Source of the DNA: Patescibacteria group bacterium UBA6489
GTDB lineage: Bacteria; Patescibacteriota; Gracilibacteria; BD1-5; UBA6164
Assembly: GCA_002435385.1 (NCBI GenBank)
Contig: DJMN01000018.1
Location: 6,295 to 47,405 of the forward strand
Direction: 5' to 3'
Length of the DNA: 41,111 bases
This document shows, one piece after another, positions 19,713 through 27,517 of the stretch. Position 1 is the first letter of the stretch. Every line of letters starts with the position of its first letter. The translations under genes and the position numbers were made by a program. The notes under the pieces were generated by a model. It searched no databases and was not told the origin of the DNA. It saw only the letters and a list, made by a program, of their open reading frames with translations.

Positions 19713-20300
19713 CTAATTTTTATGTCCTGCTTGTTTATTAAATTCATATTTTATCTCTTTAAATTTTTCTTGAGATTCTTTTGTGTTTGTTGTTATTGTA
19801 TTTTTTATTTCTATGATTTCAGCATCATTTGTTTGAGTATCATAAATAGCAAATGTTCAAGTTCATGTTTTGTATGCTCAGACTTCTCATGGATTTAGTA
19901 GTAAACAGTCATTTATTTTTTCTTTATATTTCTCATGATTGTGTCAGTAAAATACTGCATCATAGTCTCATGATTTTGCGATAGATTTGGCTGGTAGTGG
20001 ATAGTGAGAAAGAAATATTTTTCTATTATCTAGTTCTATACTATCAATTACATCAAATCATAGTTCCATATTGCTGTCTGGTTTTAGAGAGAATCTTGTG
20101 ATTAGGCTTTTATCTCCGTCGTTGTTTCCCCAAATTGCAAATACTGGGATTGTTGAAGAGCACAGTAGTCATGCTATTGCTGCTGATGCGAAGTCTCATA
20201 GGAATATGATTTTTTCTGGATTGTATTTTTGGATTTGTTCAAAGAACATTACTAGGTTGTGGGTGTTGTCGTGGATATCGGAAATTATTGCGATTTTCAT
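19713..20300 (-). CDS. YfcE/MJ0936-type metallophosphoesterase
   Basis: 195 aa, intact. Binuclear metal motifs in order: SDIHDN (residues 7-12), LGDFAS (34-39), GNND (58-61), SHYPLP, and GHNH. This matches the small phosphodiesterase family of YfcE. The substrate is unknown; members cleave phosphodiesters or phosphomonoesters. The C-terminal ~45 residues (DTQTNDAEIIEIKNTITTNT...) are an extension rich in Lys, Glu and Thr. It starts 20 bp after DKNYY copy 4 and is probably co-transcribed with it. Two decayed copies lie downstream, so this is the source or sole survivor of a duplicated pair. Confidence 0.9.
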
Positions 20301-20319
20301 GGTTTTTAGTTTTTATTAG

Positions 20320-21357
20320 TTAACCTGAAATTTCTTCAGAACACTCTGATTTATCTACTATTTTCCATAATTCATAACAATTATTTTTATCTTTTCCTTT
20401 TCAGTTATCTAAAACTTCAAATGTTTCAACATCTGCATTTCCTAAAGTATATACCCGTCATTGTGAAGATATATAATAAATAGTATTTTTATCTTTTAGA
20501 TAACTATCTGATAAAACTTTAAAAGTTTCTGAATTAGCTCATTCTATTTTCTTTCATTTCCAGTAAACATTGTTTTTATCTTTTAATAAGTTATCACTCA
20601 AAATCTCAAAATTTTCTAAATCTAATCACTCTATTTTGTATCAATCCCAATAAATAAAATTTTTATCTTTAGAACAATATTCATTTAAAAGCTTAAATGT
20701 CTTAGCGTCTGCAGGTAAGATAGAAATTTTTTCGTGAAACCACCTTACTTTATATACATTATTCTTATCTTTAAAATATCAAAAATCTAAAGCATCAAAG
20801 GTATCTGAATCAGATCATTCTAGTATACTATATTGAGTATAAACATTATTTTTATCTTTAGATAATCAGTAATGTAAAACTTCAAAAGTTTCTGGATTAG
20901 CTAATTTTAATATATTTCCACGGAAATAGACATTACTTTTATCTTTTGCATATTCATATTCTAATATTTCAAATGTTTTTATATCTATTCAGTCTATTTC
21001 TTCTCCCCTATAATAAATTGCCTCATTATTAATTCGATACCCTTCACTCCGTGTTCATTTTTCTTCTTTTTTATATATTTTCTTTGGATTAGTCACTTCT
21101 TCTTTTCTAATACCTTCATCATTTAGTTCGACTTTTTCTGTTTCAGGTTCACTTTTAATATCTTGATTTTCAACTATATTATTTTCTGTTACTTTTTCTT
21201 CTTCAATAATTCAAGTATTGGTTTCTTCTTTTTTCTTTTCTCATACAATTATTCATGTATTAACTTCTTCTAATATTGAACTATCTTCTTGTTTATTTTC
21301 TCCACAAGAACTTAAAACTAAAACACAAATTAGCAATAAAACTTTTATATTTTTCAT
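20320..21357 (-). CDS. DKNYY-repeat lipoprotein (array copy 4)
   Basis: 345 aa. Lipoprotein signal MKNIKVLLLICVLVLSSCGE with Cys18. A long Glu/Lys/Thr linker (residues ~20-95) follows, with NTGIIVGEKKKEETNTGIIE as a short internal repeat. Then come about eight DKNYY repeats such as DKNNVYTQYSILEGSDSDTF and DKNNVYWKGKKIEGANSETF. The end motif is DKNNCYELWKIVDKSEC. The linker suggests that the repeat domain is held away from the membrane. It is the first gene of the array in the direction of transcription. Confidence 0.85.
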
Positions 21358-21393
21358 AATGTATATTTAAAAATAAAGTATAAATGGATATTT

Positions 21394-21422
21394 GTACAAA
21401 TCTAATGTAAGAAATTTGTAAG
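21394..21422 (-). promoter_or_regulatory. promoter region with TGTAAG direct repeat, copy D
   Basis: TGTAAG at 21406-21411 and 21417-21422, the same 11-bp period, upstream of DKNYY copy 4. The surrounding sequence differs from copies A-C, and the base pattern at the -10 position (TACAAA) is weaker. The repeat itself is therefore what is conserved. Confidence 0.55.
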
Positions 21423-21439
21423 AAAATGAATTAAAAATA

Positions 21440-24400
21440 TTACCTCACCACAAAATTCACAATCCTCCCAGGTACATAAATTTCTTTAACTAACTCTTTT
21501 CCCTCTATCCATTTCTTCACATCTTCACAATTTCTAGCTTTTTCTAAAACAGCATCTTTACTCTCATCTTTTGCTATCTCAATAGTTCCTCTAACTTTAC
21601 CTAAAACTTGAACGGCTATTTCTATAGTATCATCAACGACTAACTTCTCATCATACTCAGGCCACCTAGCAAAGAAAATTGAGCTGACTCCCTCTCATGT
21701 AGGAGAGGGGTGGGCTGAGGTTAGCTCTTCCCATAACTCTTCTGCCAAATGAGGAACAAAAGGAGATAATATAACAGCAAATTTTTCTTTCCATTCACTA
21801 AACATTTTTTCATCTTTCGGTCTTCCATAATTAGACAAAATCATCATCTGAGCAATAGCAGTATTAAACTTATAATTCTCAATATCCTCTCAAACTTTTT
21901 TGATAGTTTTGTTTAATATCTTTATAGCTTCATTATCATCTTCTGCTATTTTAGCTTCTACAGAGTTAAATAATCTTTCAACTCTTTCTATAAATCTTCT
22001 AACTCAAACTATTCATTTTGTATCCCATGGTGCAGAGTCTTTAAACTCGGCCATATACATTTCATAAAGCCTCAAACTATCAGCTCAATATTCATTTACT
22101 ATGTCATCTGGATTTATAACATTTCACAAAGATTTACTCATCTTTCAAATTTTTCTTGTCAATTTATCTCAAGTGTCTTTATCAAAAAACTCTCATTTTA
22201 CTTCTTCAACTAAGTCATTGTGTAAAATTTTTCATTTTGGATTTTCGTAGACATATGATTGAATAAGTCCTTGATTTCTAAGTCTGTAGAATGGTTCATC
22301 ATGACTTACTACTTTGATATCAAATAAGAACTTATGCCAAAATCTAGCATAAAGTAAGTGTAAAACTGCATGTTCAGCTCCTCATACATAACTGTCTACT
22401 TGTCCCCAATATTTTTCAACTTCTGGGTTTACTAATTCGTCAGAATTTTTTGGGTCCATATATCTCAAATAATACCAACAAGAACCTCACCATTGAGGCA
22501 TTGTGTTTGTTTCTCTTTTTCAAGATAGATTATTTGCTAATTTCACATTTACAAAGTCTTCTACTTTTACTAGTGGGCTGTTTCCATCTCATGCTGGTTC
22601 GTAGTTTTCTACTTCTGGAAGTTTTAGTGGTAAGTTGTAGTCACAAACTATTTTTCCATATAATCAGTCGTAAACCTTTGAAAATGCTTTTCAGTTTATT
22701 ACAAGTTTTACACATCAGTTTCAATCGCAATCACAATTTTTACATCTTTTTTTTGTTCATCTTTTATCAAATACATAAGCTATATCTGGTTCGCTAGCTT
22801 CTGATATGTCTGATATTTTAGGTAAATTATCATAGTCTTCGTTTGAGATGTGGATTAATGGAATTGGTTCTCCCCAATATCTTTGTCTAGAGAATAACCA
22901 GTCTCTTAGTTTATAGTTTACTTTTTTAGTTCAGAAGTTATTTTTTTCTGCATATTTTGTTAGTTTTTTCTTTGCTTTTTCACTTGTTAAATCATTGAAT
23001 TCTGAGGAATTTACTAAAACTCAATATTCAGTAAATGCTTTTTCTCAATCATGATAGATATTCCAAAGCATTTCATGATTGTCTAAATTTAAAAAATCAG
23101 AAACTTTATCAATATCTAACCAAAATCAGTCATGATTTTTAGTTTCTTCTGGTGATGGTTCTATGTATGAATCATCTTCTAGTTCTACTAAAAAGCCACT
23201 TGTAACTCAATATCTATTTATTCATTTATGCTTAGCATAAAAATTTGTATGATGTTCTCATCAAAGTTTTTTTATTATCTTTATGTTTTGGTATCATGTC
23301 TCTTCTCTTATTTCTCTTAAAACAGCTTCCTCACTAGTTTCTCAATCTTTTACTCATCAAATTACAAAGCTTTTCCACTCCCATTTTCCCCAGTCTAAAA
23401 CAAATACTTTATCATTTTTATTGTCTAATAATATTGCTATAACATTATTTCTTCTAACTGTTTCTTTATCTTCTCTTGCTTTATCCTTTTGATCTAAGAA
23501 AAATGGAGCTATACTTTGCTTTATTTCTAATCCATATTTTTTAGCAAATTCAAAATCTCTTTCGTCATGAGCTGGTACAGCCATAACTGCTCAGGTTCAG
23601 TAGTTTCATAAAACATAATCACCAATCCACAATGGAACTTTTTCTCCATTGAATGGATTTATTACATAACTTCAAGTAAATACTCATGTTTTTTCTTTAT
23701 CATCTGCTGTTCTATCTTGATCAGACATAGAGTTTGCTTTTTTTATGTACTCTTCACAAGCTTCCCTTTGTTCAGGAATTATAAACTTGTCTACATCTTT
23801 GTGGTCAGGTGCTAGTACTGCATAAGTCATACCAAAAACTGTATCTATTCTAGTTGTATAAACAGATATTTTTATATCCTCTTGCTCCTCTCCTCATAAA
23901 GGAGAGGTTGGGTGAGGGATAGATTTTTTCATCTCAAATTCACAACCTTCTGACTTTCCTATCCAGTTTCTTTGCATTTCTTTTATACTCTCTGGCCAGT
24001 CTAGTTTATCTACATCTTTTAATAATCTGTCAGCATATTTTGTAATAGCTAGTACCCATTGTCTAATTTTCTTTTTTTCTACTTGTTCACCACATCTTTC
24101 ACATGAAAAATCTTTTAAAACTTCTTCATTTGCTAAACCTGTTTTACAGCTTGGACAGTAGTTTATAGGTAAATCTTGCTCATAAGCTAAGCCATTTTCA
24201 AATAGTTTTAAGAAAATCCATTGTGTCCATTTGTAATAATCAGGATCTGTTGTATCAACTTCTCTATCCCAATCGTATGAAAATCATAATTCTTTTATTT
24301 GTTTTTTAAAAACGCTTATATTTTTGTCAGTTGTTATTCTTGGATGAGTTCATGTTTTTATAGCGTAATTTTCTGCAGGTAGTCAAAAAGCATCCCATCC

Positions 24401-24625
24401 CATAGGATGAAGAACATTAAATCATTTAGCATTTTTATATCTAGCTACTATATCATTTGCTGTATATCATTCTGGATGTCATACATGAAGTCATGCTCAA
24501 CTTGGATATGGAAACATATCTAGGGTGTAATATTTTGGTTTAGAAAAATCATTACTTACTTTAAAAGTTTTATTTTTTTCCCAAAACTCTTGCCATTTTT
24601 TTTCTATTTCTTTGTGATTGTACAT
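21440..24625 (-). CDS. leuS: leucyl-tRNA synthetase with inserted Nudix domain
   Basis: 1061 aa against ~800-880 for most bacterial LeuRS. Catalytic core: MFPYPSGAGLHVGHPEGY with HVGH at 47-50 and KMSKS at 828-832. The CP1 editing domain has VYTTRIDTVFGM and MAVPAHDERD (348-357). Right after this, residues ~390-525 are a Nudix hydrolase domain with a complete Nudix box (423-445, G-x5-E-x7-REIREETGY); the LeuRS sequence then resumes at EYGVLVNSSEFND. Two short repeat-derived insertions are also present: IPHPTSPLGGEE just before the TTRIDT motif, and SAHPSPTGEG near residue 970 in the C-terminal region. The C-terminus VPGRIVNFVVR is typical. No terminator was seen after it. Confidence 0.93.
21687..21724. 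repeat. short palindromic repeat in frame inside leuS, copy 1
   Basis: Minus strand: CCTCAGCCCACCCCTCTCCT followed by acatGAGAGGGAG. The stem CCCTCTC/GAGAGGG is perfect. It adds about 12 residues (SAHPSPTGEGV) to LeuRS without a shift, and closely resembles the second copy at 23884-23922. Confidence 0.85.
23884..23922. repeat. short palindromic repeat in frame inside leuS, copy 2
   Basis: Minus strand: CCCTCACCCAACCTCTCCT followed by ttatgAGGAGAGG. The stem CCTCTCCT/AGGAGAGG is perfect. It encodes PHPTSPLGGEE immediately before the editing-site motif of LeuRS. It is the same element as at 21687. Confidence 0.85.
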
Positions 24626-24712
24626 GTTTAGTTATTTTTAAAATATAAATATAGTTTTTTTGTTCTTTGTCTATTAATTATTTTATATAAACATAAACAG
24701 CTTTAGAGGACA

Positions 24713-24853
24713 CTATAAAATATCCAGATTTTCTTTCACATAATTAGTAATTTCTAAATATAAATCTATTTTGAGTCTTTTTTGAATTTCTTCATAAAAA
24801 TAGTCCCTAAAGTTTATAGAGTTTATTAACTTTGTAAAGATAAAATTTGGCAT
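24713..24853 (-). CDS. possible small protein, 46 aa
   Basis: A frame of MPNFIFTKLINSINFRDYFY then EEIQKRLKIDLYLEITNYVK and ENLDIL, ending in TAG. It has no glycine at all, so it does not depend on the code. The composition is protein-like but the length is short and no homologue is recognised. It lies in the 352-bp gap between leuS and the 74-aa gene, which otherwise holds only AT-rich sequence. Confidence 0.3.
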   Translation of the reverse strand: MPNFIFTKLINSINFRDYFYEEIQKRLKIDLYLEITNYVKENLDIL

Positions 24854-24977
24854 TTTGCAGAAAATACACTTGTTTTTTCTTTTATAATTGTATAATGGAT
24901 GAAAAATACTTTGTATTGACTTATTTAATCAAGATACTAAGTTAGTTAAATAATAAATTATTAATTAAAGTTATATT

Positions 24978-25202
24978 ATGTCTAGAAATACAATTATTGT
25001 TTTAATCTGAATTTTATTGGCTTGTGTATTGATAGTTGAAAATATGATTATGAATATGCCTGCATATGTCTTCATATGGAACTCACATTCTTGGAAATTA
25101 TGATTAATATGTCTTGCTGTAGGATTTATGATTTGATTCTGAGCTAGAGGATGATTAGAAAAAAAGAATTTTGATGAAGATGAAGATAATTTTGATTTTT
25201 AG
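24978..25202 (+). CDS. small membrane protein, 74 aa
   Basis: Two hydrophobic segments: IIVLIGILLACVLIVENMIM (residues ~5-25) and LGLICLAVGFMIGFGARGGL (~43-62), then an acidic end EKKNFDEDEDNFDF. The hairpin of two helices plus a charged tail resembles LapA/DUF1049-type small proteins, but that is only a similarity of shape. It is followed by a strong terminator and is alone on its strand. Confidence 0.65.
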
Positions 25203-25220
25203 TTTAAGCATTAAAAGTAC

Positions 25221-25250
25221 AAAAGAACACTTTTGAAGTGTTCTTTTTTT
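25221..25250 (+). terminator. terminator after the 74-aa membrane protein
   Basis: Stem aaagaacactt / aagtgttcttt with a T-run on the plus strand. The A-run on the other side could also serve the convergent pilin gene ending at 25266. Confidence 0.85.
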
Positions 25251-25265
25251 ATGTATTTTTTTATA

Positions 25266-25628
25266 TTAACTTGCTCATAGTAATTGAGTTACAACCCAAT
25301 CTACAATTGAACCTACTAACCAGATTACGATAAGTCAGATAATTGTATGAATGATAATTGTCTTTCATTTTTTTACTTTATCCTCATCTCATGCTGCCGT
25401 TAAGATATTAAAACCTCACCATAACCCATAAACTATAGCAATTAGATATAAAAATCACATAGCTGTAGTGATTAGCATTTGAATTGCTTGGTCTGCTGAA
25501 GATTCTGTACCAACCATTCATGATTGAACTTTTTCTTTTCAAAAGTCAGATGCCTGAGTAGCTGCAACTTGTAAAAGAGATAATCCTCAAACTAAAGAAT
25601 ACATAGAATTTCTTATTATCTTTTTCAT
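25266..25628 (-). CDS. T4SS-type (VirB2/TrbC-like) pilin-family membrane protein, copy 1
   Basis: 120 aa. N-terminal leader MKKIIRNSMYSLVGGLSLLQ, a short polar stretch, then two membrane helices: IQMLITAMGFLYLIAIVYGL and KTIIIHTIIGLIVIWLVGSI. Between them is the hallmark loop WGGFNILTAAGDEDKVKKGK, typical of the T4SS_pilin/VirB2-like family that is widespread in Patescibacteria. No other T4SS or secretion gene lies nearby. It has its own promoter, separate from copies 2 and 3. Confidence 0.75.
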
Positions 25629-25662
25629 AATAAAATAGTAATTACAATAATAAACATAATTC

Positions 25663-25691
25663 ATTATAATATATGCTTTTATAAAAGGCAA
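25663..25691 (-). promoter_or_regulatory. promoter of pilin-like copy 1
   Basis: Minus strand TTGCCT (25691-25686), 17-bp spacer, TATAAT (25668-25663), 35 bp before the start. Confidence 0.7.
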
Positions 25692-25718
25692 ATTTTTTAT
25701 GCTTTTTCTCATAAAAAT

Positions 25719-25750
25719 AAAAAAACATCTAAAATTTTAGACGTTTTTTT
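25719..25750 (-). terminator. terminator after pilin-like copy 2
   Basis: Stem formed by catctaaaat / attttagacg (one G-T type mismatch) with T-runs on both strands, 23 bp past the stop of copy 2. Confidence 0.8.
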
Positions 25751-25772
25751 ATTTGATTTTATTATTCAATGA

Positions 25773-26138
25773 TTAAGTAGTTCATAATAATTGTGTAACA
25801 ACCCAATTTATTATTGATCATACTAACCAGATTACTACTAATCAGATGATAGCATGCATTATTATTGTTTTTCATTTTTTTACTTTTTCTTCATCTCATG
25901 CTGCTGTTAAAATGTTAAAACCTCACCATAATCCATATACAACAGCTATTAGATATAAAAATGTCATACCTGTTATTATCATTGTTTGTACTGATTGATC
26001 AATTGATTCTGTTGATCATTTCATTCAATCCTGTACTTTATCTGATCAAATTATCATTGCTGCATCAGCAGTACCTGCTTGTATTATTGATGCTGCTCAT
26101 ACTAATGAATAAAATCACTTATTTATTGCTTGTTTCAT
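25773..26138 (-). CDS. T4SS-type pilin-family membrane protein, copy 2
   Basis: 121 aa. Leader MKQAINKGFYSLVGAASIIQ, then the variable segment AGTADAAMIIGSDKVQDGMK. The C-terminal ~75 residues are almost identical to copy 3: IDQSVQTMIITGMTFLYLIA, the loop WGGFNILTAAGDEEKVKKGK and IIGLVVIWLVGSIINWVVTQ. Copy 1 differs more. A recent duplication produced copies 2 and 3. The mature protein is probably processed after the leader, at an AxA-like site (ADAA). Confidence 0.75.
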
Positions 26139-26175
26139 AGGCTAAAAATAATTATTATTTAAAATAAGTAACTTA

Positions 26176-26204
26176 ATTATAATATATATTTTTATAAATG
26201 ACAA
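26176..26204 (-). promoter_or_regulatory. promoter of pilin-like copy 2
   Basis: Minus strand TTGTCA (26204-26199), 17-bp spacer, TATAAT (26181-26176). Confidence 0.7.
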
Positions 26205-26235
26205 ATTTTGAGTCATTTTTTTTATAATATAAAAG

Positions 26236-26265
26236 AAAAAAACTTAAGAGTTTCCAAGTGTTTTT
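26236..26265 (-). terminator. weak terminator after pilin-like copy 3
   Basis: Minus strand AAACACTT / AAGTTTTT with one mismatch and a T-run, 14 bp after the stop of copy 3. Confidence 0.5.
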
Positions 26266-26278
26266 CTTAGTTTTAAAA

Positions 26279-26644
26279 TTAAGTAGTTCATAGTAATTGT
26301 GTAACAACCCAATTTATTATTGATCATACTAACCAGATTACTACTAATCAGATAATAGCATGAATTATTATTGTTTTTCATTTCTTTACTTTTTCTTCAT
26401 CTCATGCTGCTGTTAAAATATTAAAACCTCACCATAATCCATATACAACAGCTATTAGATATAAAAATGTCATACCTGTTATTATCATTGTTTGTACTGA
26501 TTGGTCGATTGATTCTGTTGATCATTTCATCCCATCTTGTACTTTATCTTGTCAAAGTATCATTGCTGCATCGGTTGCAGTAATATGTAATAATGAAGCA
26601 GAACCAACTAAACCATAGAAAGATTTTTTTGCTATTTCATACAT
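26279..26644 (-). CDS. T4SS-type pilin-family membrane protein, copy 3
   Basis: 121 aa. The start at 26644 (MYEIAKKSFYGLVGSASLLH) is chosen because the overlapping ATG at 26640 is in another frame and stops at once. The middle and end match copy 2 nearly residue for residue from DKVQDGMKGSTESIDQSVQT onward; the leader differs. The two membrane helices and the GGFNILTAAGDEEKVKKGK loop are preserved. Three paralogues in a row, each with its own control signals, may allow different amounts or alternative subunits. Confidence 0.75.
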
Positions 26645-26784
26645 AAGAAAAGAATAATTATATAAATTACATTATACAGTATATGTTATTATTACAAAAG
26701 GCAAATCTTTTTAATTGATTTTTATTGGCAAATTATTCTTATTTATATAAGATATAAAAATAATTGGAAATAATTAAAAATGTT

Positions 26785-27330
26785 ATGGAAAAAATATTAA
26801 AAGAGTTAAAGAAGTTTGGAATTAAGAATGATATTCCAAATATAAGTGAAACAAATGCAAAATTTTTAAGAGATTTGATAAGAATAAAAAAAGTGGAAAA
26901 TCTTTTAGAGATAGGTACTGCGAATTGATATTCTACTATTAATTTTGCTTTTGAGCTAAAAAAAACTTGAGGAAAGTTAACAACTATAGAATTTTCAGCT
27001 AGATCATATGGTATGGCAATTGAAAATTTTAAAGAAGCTTGAGTTGATGATATCATAAATGCGGTAAATGCTAATGCTTTAGATTATATTCCTAAGATAA
27101 AAGAAAAGTTTGATTTTGTTTTTATTGATGGTATGAAGAGAAGAACAAAAGATTTTTTAGAGTTAACTTGGGATAAAGTTGAAAAAGATTGAATAATAAT
27201 AATTGATGATGTTATAAAATTTTCTGAAAAGATGGTGTGATTAAATGATTTTTTAGAAAAAAATAATATAAAACATAATATAATCCCTATTGATGTTGAT
27301 GATGGAATTATGATGATTATGAAAGATTAA
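26785..27330 (+). CDS. O-methyltransferase, SAM-dependent (family 3 type)
   Basis: 181 aa. SAM-binding motif I is VENLLEIGTANGYSTINFA; the acidic end of strand 2 is TIEFSARSYGMAIENF; then FDFVFIDGMKRRTKDFLELT and a strand-6 IIIIDDVIKF. This pattern matches the O-methyltransferase family 3/YrrM-like group, where the D of FIDG and DD of IDDV are metal or catalytic ligands. The substrate is not known. An overlapping ATG five bases upstream is in another frame. It converges with tig. Confidence 0.8.
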
Positions 27331-27343
27331 GTTCTATTTTACG

Positions 27344-27460
27344 AATCCCTCCCCTTACACTTTGTTTCAGTTACTCCCTTTACAAAAGGGAGAAATCTAA
27401 CAATATTTAGTTAAATTTCTTCCCTTTTAAGGGAAGTGCTGAGGCATGAGGGGGCAAATT
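27344..27460. repeat. GC-rich composite intergenic repeat, copy B
   Basis: The first part (27344-27396) opens gaatccctcccc and ends tttacaaaagggagaaat with stem ctccctt/aagggag, like a short form of the elements at 13619 and 30119. The second part (27417-27460) has stem cttccctt/aagggaag and ends gaggcatgagggggcaaatt. It fills the gap between the methyltransferase stop and the terminator. Confidence 0.75.
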
Positions 27461-27472
27461 ATTGTACATAAC

Positions 27473-27508
27473 AAAAAACTCCTAGAGTTTTATTCTAGGA
27501 GTTTTTTA
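27473..27508. terminator. bidirectional terminator between convergent genes
   Basis: aaaaaactcctagag / ttctaggagtttttt (stem of 8-9 bp plus A/T extension). It serves the methyltransferase (plus) and tig (minus). Confidence 0.9.
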
Positions 27509-27517
27509 TTTTGATTT

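Noticed and set aside
16700..21000. Regularly spaced repeats of about 90 bp that could suggest a CRISPR array
   Set aside because: The repeats are imperfect, in frame with a ~28-30-residue protein repeat, and both repeat and spacer are coding (DKNYY proteins).
22450..22797. 115-codon plus-strand frame within the LeuRS region
   Set aside because: It is antisense to conserved leuS sequence, with no recognisable protein features.
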